Shown here: one piece after another, positions 12,301 through 24,093 of the stretch
Layout: every line of letters starts with the position of its first letter
Position numbering within the stretch: position 1 is the stretch's first letter
Source: Antedon bifida
Lineage: Eukaryota; Echinodermata; Crinoidea; Comatulida; Antedonidae
DNA length: 64,000 nt
Direction of reading: 5' to 3'
Assembly: GCA_963402885.1 (NCBI GenBank)
Contig: OY727093.1
Span: 23,745,409 to 23,809,408 of the forward strand
Program-made: the position numbers and the translations under genes
The notes under the pieces: model-generated
What the model saw: only the letters and a program-made list of their open reading frames with translations
What the model was told of the DNA's origin: nothing
Databases searched by the model: none

Positions 12301-15300
12301 CAATGACCAGTGTTATTCTTATGCAAATTACTGCAGCCATATACAAAAATAACTTCTTGTCATATCTCGACCCATACCAATGATAACTTTGCAAACTTAT
12401 GGAGGAATTATATTACGGTACAGTCATTTTAATTTATTTTTTTATTTATTTCGGTATGAAAAAATATAAAATACGTAGAGGTAGCAGAGCGAAAATGCTT
12501 GCATTACAAAATAAGACAAGACCGCTAACAATTAAATACAAAAATTACAACAAACAAAAGAACGTAATATATTGTACAAATTGTATGGTATGTATTGTTT
12601 CTGAAATTACCAGTATATTACATATAATGTTTAGTTTTAAACAACGAAATTAAGTTTAAAACTTACCTGCTTTGCCTGGTGCAGCAGTAAACAAATAATG
12701 TAAACAAAAAAGAATATGAATGAATAATTAAGAACAATGGCACAATGTTCAACTACAAAAATGTATTCGACTAGGACCAGAACAATTACAACACAAATGC
12801 AAATTAGCACATTATACACACCTAAACTTTTGGGCATATCTCGACCAATATCTATTATACCAATGTATTGTCCAGACCCATGTTTTTATGGTTAAAATCA
12901 TTTAAAGACTTTTTTTATGCAAATTAGTGGAGACATTATAATAAAAATCAAGGTTTCATTATATCTTCCCCAATACTAAAATACTAAAATTTACATGGAA
13001 TGCAAACAAATGTAAAAAGAAGATCATTTATAAATGAATTTATTAACAACAATGACACAATGTTAAATTGAAAATTGTATTCGACTAGACCAAAACAATT
13101 ACAACAAATGGTGACAAATAATAATGAATTATATAATGCCCGCATAAATTTCAAATATTGGACCATATTTGATCATTTCTTTAGTAAAATTTGATTTTAA
13201 AATTAAACATTAATTTCTTAAATAAGCAGAATGGGTGGTGATTGAAAAGCTTTATTGCAAACTTTTAACAATGTGATACTCTCCTATCAGAGAGCAGTGA
13301 AAGATTTTGAAAGTAATTCACTATTGCTTTACATTTTCGGTCTAAGCTTTTCGTGTAGTAATTACATGTGTCAGTGACCAGTGTTATTCTTATGCAAATT
13401 ACTGCAGCCATATACAAAAATAACTTCTTGTCATATCTCGACCCATACCAATGATAACTTTGCAAACTTATGGAGGAATTATATTACGGTACAGTCATTT
13501 TTTATTTATTTCGGTATAAAAAAATATAAAATACGTAGCGGTAGCTGAGCGAAAATGTAGCTAACAATTAAATACAAAAATCACAACAAACAAAAGAACT
13601 TAATATATTGCACAAATTGTATGGTATGCATTGTTTCTGAAATTACCTGTATATTACATATAATGTTTAGTTTTAAACAACGAAATTAAGTTTAAAACTT
13701 ACCTGCTTGGCCTGATGCTGCAGTAAACAAATAATGTAAACAAAAAAGAATATGAATGAATAATTAAGAACAATGGCACAATGTTCAACTACAAAAATGT
13801 ATTCGACTAGGACCAGAACAATTACAACAAACGATGACAAATGATAATTACATAATATAACGCCTGGATAAATTAGGCTAGGCAATCTATCTAAAAAAAC
13901 AGCCCAAAGAGTGAAACAAATTGAAAACAGAGATTTTTCTTTTTTTAATGGTAACACGATGAGGAGATCACCATTTGAGCATCACACCTCTGTCACTCAT
14001 CCCGTTGATATGCAAATTAGCTTAAATATGCAAATTAGGGTAACATTACAGTCGTCACATATCTCGAAAACCACTAATGCTGGAGAGTTGATTTTTTTCA
14101 CAACCGTATTCAGAATGTACATATTTCTACATTAGTACAAGTTACATGAAATATGCAAATTAGGGGGTGAAATTACAGATTCCTATATATCGAACACCGC
14201 TAAGACTAGGGAGTTGATTTTTTTTCACAGCCGTATTCAGAATATCAGCATGCGAGACTACAGAATTAGTAAGACTGTGATTAGTATAAGAGTACTACTG
14301 TATTGTATTAGCTGATCTATAGCCCAGTGATTTTTATTAATTAGTTACTTTTGTAACATTTGCAATGTCTGTGATGCGTGTAGTGTATATTTCTACCGTA
14401 ATAACGGAAGTCTCAGTTGGTATAGTGAAATGGAATGTTTACAATCCTAGTAGAATGTTAGGTCCACAGACTCCATGCATGCTTCAGAGTTATTGTTTTC
14501 CAGGCTACAGTGAGCTTCCTACCCTGGAAAGAATTTGTCAACACATGGACCCTGTTTGTTCGGGGCAATGGCCTAGGAAATTCGGTTGGGGCTTGTGGCG
14601 CAAATACTCAGTATCTACGGCCCTCTGAGGACTCTTGGGCAACCCTCTTAAAATAGTCCTGCGACCGCCCCTGTCGTTCTAACAGGGGTGGTGGTATTCT
14701 CACTGCAGTACATACTGTACTTCTCTTGCACTAAATGTAAGTAGCTAATTGGCACCATATACCATCCTCCGTCATCCACAGCTGCATACTGGGAGAAACT
14801 CCAAGTTGCATTTACCAACATCGAGCACAAGATTCATGACGTCACAAGTATCATCCTGCTTGGAGATCTTAACATCGACTGGTTGGTGAACACATCTGGA
14901 AAACGTCATTTAGTTGAAATGGAAACATATAGACTTTTTCAATTACTCCCAACGTTGGATGATCCAACAGAAGGAACTCTTATTGATCACTTTTACGTGA
15001 ATCCGTCTGACAGTCTTTCGTTAATAAAAACCGCAGACAATCCACTTGAATCTGACCACTTACAACATTTTTTTTTTTTTTATTTATTACGGTATATATA
15101 AAATTACAAAAACAATAGCACATAGCTAATAACGTTTGTATTACAATAACAAATATTGAAATGAAATCTATAAACTACAAAATTCAAATGCGAAAAGCTC
15201 AACCTGAACCAGCACATAAGGCAGTTTTTGTCACTAATCATATTAACTAGTTATTGCACCTTGCCCCATGGTGTATGGTGTATGGTGATTGACCATCAAT

Positions 15301-17307
15301 ACAGGTTTATATCCACTACCAACCTTATCTAATGTTTATTTTTCTGTGTCACAAATCATTAGCATGTTGCAGAAGCTTAAAACAAACAAGGCTGCAGGCC
15401 CAGACAACTTGTCTCCCAAGCTTCTCCAGCTCTGTGCCCCGACATTTTCCCCAGTTCTTTACGAGTTGTTTAAAATTTCAATTTCATCAGGTTGTGTGCC
15501 AGAGGGTTGGAAGAGGGCACATGTCACCCCTATCTTTAAGAAAGGAGTGACCGCTGATTTTAACAACTACCGCCCGGTAGCTTTAACAGCTGTTACGCAC
15601 TTCTAAACATGCTACTGACAATTGATTGTTTATCGAAAACCAACATGGGTTTTTACCTAATGAATCATGTGCCATGTTTAATTTTTTAATTAAAAGATAC
15701 GAAAAGGTTCAATTTAAAAGGTCTTCATTTAACTGGGTGGAGGTAACCAGTGGGGTACCTCAAGGCAGTGTACTCGGTCCCATTCTTTTTAACTTTTTTT
15801 GTTAACGATATTATTTGTTCACTTAAATGTAAAACTGCTATTTTTGCTGATGATACTCTTATTTATAATGCAATTAACTCTCCTCAGGATTCTCTAAACC
15901 TTCAAGCAGATCTGGACCGACTTGGTCTGTGGAGCCAATCAAATCGCATGCCTTTCAATGTTATGAAGACGAATGTCCTGCATGTTACACGTTCGCGTAA
16001 CAGACAGTTGTCTAAATACCTTTTGTCTGGCTCTCCTATAAGTCCGGTGACATCTTTTAAATACCTTGGTGTTACTTTTAAAATTGACGTGGGATGACCA
16101 TGTCCATGTCATTGTTTCCTAAACTAAACGTATGTTGGGCTTTGTTTGGAGTATGGCTGGACATGCTTCGACCAGTGCATTTTTGTCTTTGTACAAAAAT
16201 CTTGTTTTGCCTGGCCTGGAGTATGCGAAACCTGCCTGGTTTCCATGGACGAAGTATTTGTCAGATCGGTTTGAGGGGGTCTATAGGAGAGCAACTCGTC
16301 TTGCTCTCAAACAACATCGTGGACAGATGTGCTATGGGGAGAGTTTAAATTTGCTTTCAGTTTCATCTTTGTCTGTTAGAAGAGATAAATTTCTTATTGT
16401 ATTTTGTTTTAAGGTTCTGGTGGGGTTTCTGGACTGCTGCACAGTTCATGACTGTATTTTAATAAATACCCGTCACAATGATCGCCTGTGCTTCCGCCAT
16501 CAAGCGTCAAGGACACAGGCTTTTTTTCATTCGATAGCCAGCTTCCCAGGCCGTTGACAGATGCTGCAGTCCTAGAAAGCCCATCAGCCTTCATTAGAAA
16601 AGTTCACATTCATTTTGATTCGCTTTAACTGTATTTTGTCTTTGTCTTTTATGTGTAAACGGACTTTGGGGTTGGGTCAACCAGCTCAGCTACAATGATT
16701 AGGTTCACTTATGTTGACCCTGGTCTCCCCAATTTCAGTTTTTTTGTTATGTGTATATACTCAAATAGACCGAATAAATAATGAATGAATGAATGCAAAT
16801 TAGGGGGTGGAATTACAGATTCCTATATATCGAACACCGCTAAGGCTAGAGAGTATAGATTTGTTTTCATAAACTTCCTCAGAATGTACATATTTATATT
16901 TGCTCTAATGAAACATTTTACAAAAAAATGTGCAGGTGCATGACAAAGGCGTGATTTTGGGTATATTATAGAAAACCTGTATCCGAGTCATTTAAGGCCA
17001 AAACAAAGTATATACAGTATATATATATATTAATTCTAAACCGCCCGGTGATATACTGGAATTTAATTAATTAATTTGAAACGAGACTCGAACCCGAAAC
17101 CTTCTGCTTGATATGCAGCTGCCATAACCATTAGACCACTTCATGGTATTGTTCAAACTAGATTGGATAGCGACTTTTTAACATTCTCGGCGTGGTACGG
17201 CGGAACAGCACTAGTCCCTCAATGTACGCACGCGCACCAGAGATCAAATTGATACGCCCTCATCTTTCAGTATTTTATTCACGAAGCGGGATCTTCAGAG
17301 AGATACT

Positions 17308-17338
<31 letters not shown>

Positions 17339-19267
17339 ACATCAGGCATAGAACATTAATTTTAAACCCCCGGTGATATACTGAAATTTAATTAATTAAT
17401 TTGAAAAGGTCATTAAATACGATAAGGTTACCATTCTTGGTACTTGTTAGTTCATTGAGTAAATATTACAATCTAGACTTATTTATCTTCAGTTATCTGC
17501 AATGTTTACTAATTATAAAATTGTGGTGATGTCATTATCATAGGCATCATCCAACTTTTCAAACTCATATGAATGTGACAGTGTCAAATCTGTCACATTT
17601 TCTTTATCATATTGATACGATAAAAAAGTAATGTTCTTACCTATTCGACAATTGTACAACATCTCAATATCTAAATCTTGAAACCATACCAATCTCAAAA
17701 ATGTGTGAGAAGTTTGAAATTCATAATTCTCGATTCCACAGTCAATCATTATCATATCATTGGAAAAGTGTATGCTTACACGTTCTCCTTCAAATCCACG
17801 TTCTTCGTCAAATCTTATATTATCTGAAGTATATATGATTATAATATCCTTGTTATCTGATATCCCAGCTGAAAGGCGTAGGCTAAATGGTGTCGTCGTA
17901 AAAATATCAACACTCAGGTGTAGTAGCTTATGCCATGTGTAATAGGGTAACTCAATGTAACGTACTTCCTCATCAGTCTTCTTAATAGTACACATATGTT
18001 CTATTCAGAAAATAGATTGATAATTAATTGTATCCAAAGACTGAGTTTGGAGATAATAACATTATTAGTTTTATAAGGGAAGAGTGAAACTACACAGTTA
18101 AGTCGAAGAAATATGTCCTCAAAAACACAAAAGCCTATATGTTTGGTTTATAGTCATAGATTTAAATTCAATAAAGTAAGCAAGAAGAAAGTTTTTTTTT
18201 TCTGAGAAAGCTTTTGAGAACTTGTTTCAAAGATAAATTGAAAAACATATATTTTCTGAAATAGGAAGTATGAGATTGTTTTCAACCCGCCCTACCAATT
18301 TTGAATTACCAATTATGATTAAAGTTTCCCTCTATATTCCCGAAAAGAAGGCTATCTAAAAGAAGTCGTTCAATGTTAATTTAACCTTTGAGGTCTTTCA
18401 CTAATTATTACAAAAACAAAATATAACTTAAACCATATTATGCATACTGTTATATTACCGTGTAGTGAGCATCGTCATAAAAAAAGTAATAGGTCTTAAT
18501 AATAATAGGTAGTAGGTCTTACCAATTATACAATTATGCAACGCATCGCTGTTTATATCTTGAAACAAGAGCTTTCGTATTTTACGATGAGGGTTCAGTT
18601 CATATTTGAATTTATATTCGTCATCATCCCAAATCTGTATTTCTGAAGGCGACATTTGCAATGTCACTCTTTTGATTTCCGACTGTGTATATGTTTTCCA
18701 ATTTTCTTCCCCGAAGTAAATATTTAAACCATTGCTTGTATAATTAATTATAATGCTATCATTTGAGCCTTGATTTCTTTCCAATTTTACGGTAAATGGT
18801 TTAGTTTTGTTAACATCAACATTTAGGCGTATGTGCGGTATGTCATCGGGTAATTCAATAACGCTGCTTCCTTCGTTATTAGTAATAGTACACTCTATGT
18901 AGAAAATAAATAATCAATATTTTTAAGCAATCAATAACTGGATGTTTAAAAGGTCTATATTATAACATTAAAAACAAATGTTAACTTGTATATTGAGTAT
19001 TTAAAAATGAGTGAGAATTCCTTCACTGTTCTTTCCCAGCCATAGGCGTATTCTAAAGATGAAGACTATACAAAATAAATAAGTATCATCTGATAGACCT
19101 AATTATCTAAACTAAACATTTTGTTGCTTTGTTTTGTTAAATTATAGTTGATATGGTGATTTGTTAACAAATTTGAAAATGTGTACAGTATAAGGAAACG
19201 CTCTACCTTTGTAACTCATAGTCTCTTCAACAATACAGATTACAGTTAAAAGTTTTATTAACTTCAT
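9108..19267 (-). CDS. Gene 1: predicted type I membrane protein with signal peptide, three repeats of an unknown domain, stalk and TM; six exons
   Basis: Six minus-strand exons join in one frame: 19207-19267, 18523-18894, 17641-18000, 10817-11155, 9770-10360 and 9108-9304. All five introns are phase 1 with GT-AG ends, and the lengths sum to 1920 nt (640 codons with stop). Predicted layout: signal peptide 1-20, domain copies 21-144, 145-264 and 265-377, stalk 378-574, membrane segment and tail 575-639. It should sit in the plasma membrane with the repeats outside. The domain is not one I can name; a jelly-roll or Ig-like beta sandwich is only a guess. The intron between copies 2 and 3 is 6.5 kb and full of repeats. 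The exons on its two sides could therefore belong to two genes, but I see no stalk or TM exon after copy 2 and no signal-peptide exon before copy 3, which favours one gene. Confidence 0.68.
9637..9708. mobile_element. Short foldback element in gene 1 last intron
   Basis: TAAATCTAGTCAACTGGA at the left pairs with the right arm ending TCCAGTTGACGAGATTTA. The 72-bp structure lies in the intron between the stalk and TM exons. A second imperfect hairpin with TTGATATAAA ends lies at about 9354-9426 in the same intron. Confidence 0.55.
9770..10360 (-). CDS. Gene 1 exon 5: Ser/Thr/Asn-rich stalk with ETDIT repeat
   Basis: The exon is 591 nt, phase 1 at both ends. The acceptor is a T-run ending CAG (AG at 10361-10362) and the donor is GTACGT (9764-9769). 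It codes about 197 residues rich in Thr, Ser, Asn, Glu and Gly with many N-x-S/T sequons, as in mucin-like or heavily glycosylated stalks. Six or seven tandem TETDI units lie near 9955-10050, one with Asn in place of Thr. No Cys is present. The opposite strand is also open here because of the repeat, but that frame is a shadow. Confidence 0.68.
10448..10581. mobile_element. 134-bp MITE in gene 1 intron 4
   Basis: Left end GGGTCTTTCACAC and right end GTGTCAAAGACCC are imperfect inverted repeats that continue inward as TTCCGGC / GGACCGGAA. It is GC-richer than its surroundings. It lies between domain copy 3 and the stalk exon. The 102-codon frame over it is not coding. Confidence 0.65.
10817..11155 (-). 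CDS. Gene 1 exon 4: domain copy 3
   Basis: The exon is 339 nt (113 codons), phase 1 at both ends. Acceptor AG is at 11156-11157 and the donor reads GTAAGAATATC from 10816 downward. It opens with DTCIMMP and ends LWFQDIDEFSNCRIG. Landmarks are VSLRLSTDG, IIITYTSDN and RVNMHISN, close to copy 2. A MITE inverted terminal repeat begins about 20 nt upstream of the acceptor, so intron sequence here was recently replaced. The polypyrimidine tract is weak. Confidence 0.68.
11174..11506. mobile_element. TTAA-flanked MITE next to domain copy 3
   Basis: Left end TTAAAGATATATTGTCCCCC and right end GGGAACAATACATCTTTAA form inverted repeats with TTAA at both outer edges, the target pattern of piggyBac-type elements. 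The length is about 330 bp and there is no open frame. Confidence 0.65.
11750..12806. repeat. ~1.05-kb tandem duplication, copy 1
   Basis: The block starting near TAGCACATTATACACACC recurs 1046 bp later. It contains a degenerate minus-strand segment with a GTAAGT donor-like site (12665) and a hydrophobic frame. I see no usable start or partner exon. It fills part of the large gene 1 intron. Confidence 0.75.
12807..13850. repeat. ~1.05-kb tandem duplication, copy 2
   Basis: Near-identical to copy 1, with small indels. The repeated frames on the minus strand (12984-13166, 13265-13465, 13673-13957) mirror those of copy 1 (11920-12105, 12194-12394, 12637-12837). They are carried by duplication and do not show independent coding evidence. 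Confidence 0.75.
14030..14260. repeat. Two ~130-bp repeats with ATGCAAATTAGGG
   Basis: Each unit reads ATGCAAATTAGGG, then TATCGAACACCGCTAA or its variant, then TCAGAATGTACATAT. A third unit lies at about 16793-16920, on the other side of the LINE, so the LINE appears to have landed inside the array. Confidence 0.6.
14640..16792 (+). mobile_element. Decayed non-LTR retrotransposon (CR1/Jockey-like)
   Basis: An endonuclease piece at about 14640-15060 contains GDLNIDW and SDH motifs. Positions 15070-15260 are foreign, starting with a T-run. RT fingers are at 15340-15600 with KAAGPDNLSPKLL and FNNYRPVAL. The palm is at 15800-16100 with FADDTLIYNA and FKYLGV. C-terminal sequence is at 16132-16557. 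Frames shift several times and the central palm is deleted. The 3' end is a short TGAATGAATG tail near 16783. It is dead. It lies in the gene 1 intron on the opposite strand. Confidence 0.85.
17036..17147 (-). mobile_element. tRNA-derived SINE, with partial second copy at 17352-17405
   Basis: The minus strand carries a tRNA-like head with A-box TGGTCTAATGG (17128-17138) and B-box GGTTCGAGTCT (17084-17094). The body that follows is AATTAATTAAATTCC then TATATCACCGGGCGG. The body alone recurs at about 17355-17405. Between them are (AT)n runs. It could be mistaken for a tRNA gene, but the stems do not pair well. Confidence 0.65.
17306..17334. repeat. (TA)n microsatellite
   Basis: An uninterrupted TA run between the two SINE-derived pieces. 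A second TA run is at about 53039-53060. Confidence 0.85.
17641..18000 (-). CDS. Gene 1 exon 3: domain copy 2
   Basis: The exon is 360 nt (120 codons), phase 1 at both ends, acceptor AG at 18001-18002, donor GTAAGAAC at 17633-17640. It opens with EHMCTIKK and ends VWFQDLDIEMLYNCRIG. The middle carries FSLRLSAG, then IIIIYTSDN, then RVSIHFSND, each alignable by eye to copies 1 and 3. It lies 522 nt from copy 1. Reading through the donor meets a stop after a few dozen codons, which supports splicing here. Confidence 0.7.
18523..18894 (-). CDS. Gene 1 exon 2: domain copy 1
   Basis: The exon is 372 nt, phase 1 at both ends, with acceptor AG at 18895-18896 and donor GTAAGA at 18517-18522. It begins with Glu-Cys-Thr-Ile and ends with Asn-Cys-Ile-Ile-Gly split by the donor. 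Internal landmarks shared with copies 2 and 3 are a hydrophobic stretch ending TVKL, the run IIINYTSNG, and LLFQDIN before the last Cys. A start-codon-only reading would begin at a TTG at 18784, but the open frame clearly continues to the acceptor. The first and last Cys could form a disulphide that closes the domain. Confidence 0.7.
19207..19267 (-). CDS. Gene 1 exon 1: start codon and signal peptide
   Basis: ATG lies at 19265-19267. The exon codes a Lys-flanked hydrophobic stretch beginning MKLIKLLTVICIV and stops after one base of the next codon at a GTAGAG donor (19201-19206). This is the length and composition of a cleavable signal peptide. Phase 1 at its end matches every later exon of the gene and the signal-peptide exon of gene 2. 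No other start upstream is needed. Short length is the main reason for doubt. Confidence 0.62.
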
Positions 19268-21695
19268 AATGTCTACAAAAAAAAACGTATTAATGATTAG
19301 AGCAAGAAACCTACTAATATACTACCCCCGATTCTAAGTGCCGTATCTGCACATATGAAAAATACCTGCAGTATCATAGAAAAATTCTGTAATACAGCAT
19401 CTCTTGTGTTTCACATTTGTCGCCTGTATCTTGTAAGGTTAGGTTAAGCGTTAGGTCATGGATTATGATACTATAGGGATATATGATTGTGAAAAACATG
19501 TGATGCTGTGTTATGGTATTATCATATATTATTGGAGAATTCTAGATACAGTATATACACCGAGAATATGGTGGGAAAATGATGCTTAACAACATTTCAC
19601 ATACAATACAGAAAATATTGTTGTTACATAAAAATTACTTGTGTTGTTTTTATCGAATTCATAGAACCCATAATGAGAACTCACTAAGGCGGTCATTTAT
19701 AAAAGTTTATAGTATTGTATAATGTATATATTATTTGAAAAAGCTTCTTCAAAGTCATGGAATATTCTTCCAATAATATTAAAACCAAATTCAATAAATT
19801 GTCTTTACAATATTCTAAATTTAATTTTCCTTCTCCCCTTTTGCCTTTTATTAAACTATTTTAATTCATTGGAATGGTTTTGTACCTTGTTATGTTTTTT
19901 ATACTGTGATACAGATTAATACTGTGAAAATGCTATCACGTAAAAGACAGAAATATATAAAATGTGTACAGTGAGTAGTTAACGATCTTCAAATAAAAAT
20001 AAATTGTCCCTAACAAATTAACAATGACATATTAGCTTTTCACTTTGACCAACAATTAGACTGAAAGTTAAATTTAACCATCTAGGTTGTCTTTTTATAA
20101 GTGCAATCATTCTTTTATCTTTTGAAACTACAAAATTACGTATTTAAAGTTTTATTTAAACATCTTTATTTTTATCGTTTATGGGGATAATATTACTTAG
20201 AATTTTAACAGTGATACGTTTAATAAAACCCGTGTCCAATAATTGATGTGGATTGAGGAGGGAACATACTTGTTACATATTGTTATGCAATCCAAAACTA
20301 ACAGTCGCGGTGTTCACGAATTCAGATTGTCTTTGCAGTTAGAAAAATTAATACTTACCGTTTTTGCTAAATGTTTGCTATCAATCTTGATCTGTTTATT
20401 ATAATAAAGTTCACGTAAAGCTACAACATACAACCTTGTTTACTATGACACTGTCATGACTAATGTTGACTGTACTTCATGCAACTACAAATTAATCTTT
20501 ATATATCTTGGTTTTTAATATTGTTAAATTATGTTGTTATCGTGATATGCCCAGATATCCCAGAAGCCATCTGTCCAATCACATGTATGTACCGGTAATA
20601 TAATAATGCTTAACATGGTAACTGTCACTCAATTATACATTAATTAAACGTACGAAAAAGAGACGATAGAAAGTCGCTGCACAAGAAGATAATATAATAA
20701 AAATACGAGAATATAATTTATTATTAAATAACAGCTTGTTTTATTACTTTTTAAAATGTTATTGGCGTATTTCGTTTGATAGTGAAAAAGCTATCGTTGC
20801 CGATATGAAGAAAAAAAATACACGAACGGTTTAAAGAAGAGATAGGACTGAAAGTAGATTAACCTAAACAAGGTTTAGGAAAACGATGGCCACACAGTTT
20901 GCAGAGCTTTCCAGGAAAAGGAGACTTTCGCTGAAATTTGCGGGCTTTACAATTTGGGACTACTGTCGAAAAACAGCCGAGTTATTATTTTATACAACTT
21001 TATCCATGATATAAAATACCAGTGAGTGTACATGTTCTACTAGTTCATCAATCATTTCGAGTTCTGTATTACCGATAGGTAGGCCTATGATGCGCGAAGA
21101 GACTCAAGAAGCAAGGAACAAAGACAATAGAGTCTATCGACGAAAACATGCAGGGAAAATATCACGAGTCGACAACATAAGTGATATATTTCAGTCATTT
21201 AAACCCTTATTTGTAACATGCAATAAAAACCTATTTTCAATATTATTATTATTAATAGTATTTCTAAATGACATAATACTGAACATTAAAAAGATGGTTT
21301 CATTGAACTTTGTGGATCTTTAAATAATTCAATTACGTTTCAATCATAGATGCAAATTAATCACACATTGCAATGAGAATTAAAGTCATCGAATCAAAAA
21401 TTAGTATTTTATGAAGTCTGATATATTAAGAACATGTTCCAGTTGGATTTATTGGGTGTAGCAAGGAAGAGGGAAATTTTAATTTCACGCTTCCCTGGGT
21501 AATAGAAACCCTTACACTTTCAATAGTGAATGTAATATTAATTTGACTTGAATTACATGCACAATCGCCTCAACCAATCAGAAAACACCATTTGTATTAC
21601 ATCATATCTATTTAAAAATACTTCTTTAATTCTACGGGTCTGAAACCCCTTAGATCCTTTAAAAATTAACGTAATCAGTATTTATTCATGCGTAT
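19268..21695. other. Intergenic DNA upstream of gene 1
   Basis: AT-rich. I see no coding exon with support. A diverged MITE-like block lies near 19995-20200. Gene 1 promoter should lie just upstream of 19268, but no TATA or Inr stands out in the AT-rich background. Confidence 0.5.
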
Positions 21696-22001
21696 AGACT
21701 TTTGGCACACTTTGAACCAATTCTGGCCCACTGTGCTACGGTGAAAGAAAGCGACGAAGGCAATAGGTTGTGCGAAATAGCAGAAGACGTCAATCCGGTG
21801 ATTTACGTCGAGAAGCTCCGTCTGTCGATCGACAACGCTGACGCAGCTGCAAAAATCAAACAGTGCGCAGAGAGCCTTCGGGAAGCCCGAACTCGGTTCC
21901 AGGCGTACGATGCAGTGTTTGGCACTCCCGGAAAAGATCTTGATGCTTTACTGAACATCGGCATGGGCATGCATTGGCCAGATGTCGAAGGAAAACCCTG
22001 A
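21696..22001 (+). pseudogene. GC-richer coding island A, unknown protein
   Basis: A plus-strand frame ends at 22001 in MGMHWPDVEGKP and is open from about 21681. It is rich in Ala, Glu and Arg, with likely helices (LREARTRFQAYDAVFG). Its base composition is clearly above the AT-rich neighbours, and it begins without an ATG. I recognise no family. It may be an exon or a fragment of a decayed gene or foreign element. Confidence 0.4.
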
Positions 22002-22137
22002 GAAAACTGAGATATCTTATTAGGTCTTTGTTTTCTAGATCGTAGTTTTCTAGACATCCTCAGCTTGGATCAGATAAATTTAACTTTATTTTCTTGTTAA
22101 TTTCCAATATTATTTCATTTCTGTCGGCGTTTATCGT

Positions 22138-22168
22138 TGTCATCATCATCATTATCATCATCATCAAC
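22138..22168. repeat. (CAT)n-like microsatellite
   Basis: An imperfect run of CAT/CATCAT triplets. The DNA from 22180 to 22460 is AT-rich with nothing I can name. Confidence 0.7.
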
Positions 22169-22469
22169 ATCATTCAAACAATTGAAATTAAAGGAAAAAT
22201 TTTTTTCTTCTATATACTATATAAGTATTTAATTTCACCAAAATATAAAACTACAAAAATATAAATGTACAAAAATAATATCAAAAGTTAGTATAAAAAT
22301 TAAAATTACAGTTTTTACTATAAAAAGTCCAACAAATCAGTGCTTTGTAAATTGCCTTCTGAACCGCGTTCCTTTTTTGTTCGTTCTGTTGTAGAAGGCG
22401 AAGTTTTTTTTGCTTTTTTTTAAGTACAGAATTTTTCCGAACAGGCTGTTCTCTTTGTATTTTTTAGTG

Positions 22470-22890
22470 TGATGGATTGCGTCGTTGGTGATTTAGGCGA
22501 TTGTCCTGCATTGTGTCATCGCCACAGCTATAGCATCGTTTATACTTGTTACGGAAAAAGTAGAGCACGTGTGCACCTTCTTCCACGGCGTGTAAAATGG
22601 AAGTTTCGCTATCCGGTCGAGACGCCTACGTATTGCTGACCGTCGTCAAGCAGCATACGAAGTTCGTGCTTCTTTGCCTTGACTAGAGTCATTGATGTCA
22701 CCATTGCTCTGAATGCATCTGTATATTTGAGTGCCTTTGCCTTTCCTGTATACGCTCCCTGGTTCCATTCTGTACACCACCGCAGTAATCCGCAAACTTG
22801 TTCAAGCTACCCCTGACGTGTATCACTGCGTTGCGGTTGTCGTCGCCTTCTCTACTGTAGTCCAACGACTCCACTGCGACTTGACTTTCA
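22470..22890 (-). pseudogene. GC-richer coding island B, frameshifted, unknown protein
   Basis: On the minus strand three successive open stretches in different frames read like one protein: first with NAVIHVRGSLNKFADYCGG, then TLVKAKKHELRMLLDDG, then HVLYFFRNKYKRCYSCGDD. Stops and frame changes near 22720 and 22610 break it. No family is recognised. Composition resembles islands A, C and D. Confidence 0.4.
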
Positions 22891-23499
22891 CACTATTGAG
22901 ATTATTTATAAAAAAAAGAGGAAAGAATGAACATTTATGAAAGAACACATGTTATATATAATATAATAAAAACTATATATCAACTTACCAGGTTGAATTT
23001 AGGCGGCGGGTACACTTTCGGCTGTTGCAATGTCGGTGACGTCGGGCTGGATGCTGCAGCGTTAATTATTCTTCTTAAAAAAAGAGGGGTGAACTTGTGT
23101 TTTTTGTATTGGTTCATGCTTTGATGTATCCTAACTTGCATGTAGGCCCAAGCATTTATTTTGTTATTATAATATATATGTTACCAAATCAATACCATTA
23201 ATAAAATTAATTACTAAAATAAAAACGGAATTTAAGCGTTATTTCAAAATCTAAAAATAATGCATGAACTACAGGAAAACGCTATACAAAATAGACGCGC
23301 GTGCCCTCATCGTGCGCATTCTTTGACACAAAAATGGCTTCTAATCTTCAAAGTCGTAACTCTTTATTATATAGCGTGATGTGATGTCTTCAACATAAAC
23401 GTTTTCAGTTTTATTCTATAGAGGGCGCGATATCGTTCATATAAATAGTAGTCGAACTATATTGCAGAGAATTAATATAGGCCTGTGACTTATAAGTAA

Positions 23500-23764
23500 G
23501 TATTATGTATTTCCATACAAATGGAGGAAATATAATTTTGTGGGACATCTGCTCAGAAAGAAAAAACTGGAACATTTAATGTTAACAGGGAAGATCGAAG
23601 GGAGGAAAGCAAGAGGAAATCAAAGAGCTATGTTTATAGAAAGGATTGCAAAAGAACTTAAACTGAATGTTGAAGAAGTTTTCAGAGTCACTGATAACCG
23701 GACTATATGGAAAGCCATAACCGCCAACGTTCTTGAAGGACATGGTACTTCCATACAGATTTAA
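23500..23764 (+). mobile_element. LINE ORF2 C-terminal fragment
   Basis: The frame codes GHLLRKKKLEHLMLTGKIEG, then RKARGNQRAMF, and ends WKAITANVLEGHGT. This is the typical end of many non-LTR ORF2 proteins. No RT core is present; it is 5'-truncated. Confidence 0.75.
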
Positions 23765-24093
23765 TTAATTAGTTTACACCTTGTTTTGATGTTATGTATT
23801 AGTATTTAGAACTTTATGGCTAATTTTATTTGCAATTTTGTCTATAAAATGGATGCACCATTAACTGATAAATGTTTGCCACCGATAATAAATAAAGGTG
23901 ATTCCTCCTCCTCATGAATAAACACAAGTAAATAAAGGTCGCTATGTAAGCATAGATGCTAAGTAATAAGTTATAGCGACTGTTTTCTAATAGCCAGCTG
24001 GGTGACTTGGTGGGCTTGTGATGAGCCTGTGGTCTTGTGATGAGTCTAATGCCTAGGGGGTTGCTGGATCGATTCTCTGCTTGTCGTCTTTTT

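Noticed and set aside
12637-12837. Hydrophobic minus-strand frame with a GTAAGT donor, considered as an alternative signal-peptide exon
   Set aside because: The phase-1 frame at that donor has no ATG; the hydrophobic frame is in the wrong phase; and it lies in a tandem-duplicated repeat.
17084-17147. tRNA gene on the minus strand
   Set aside because: Internal promoter boxes are present but stems pair poorly and a SINE body follows with a second copy nearby.
23990-24085. Possible tRNA-like B-box near GGATCGATTCTC
   Set aside because: No matching A-box spacing or cloverleaf could be drawn.
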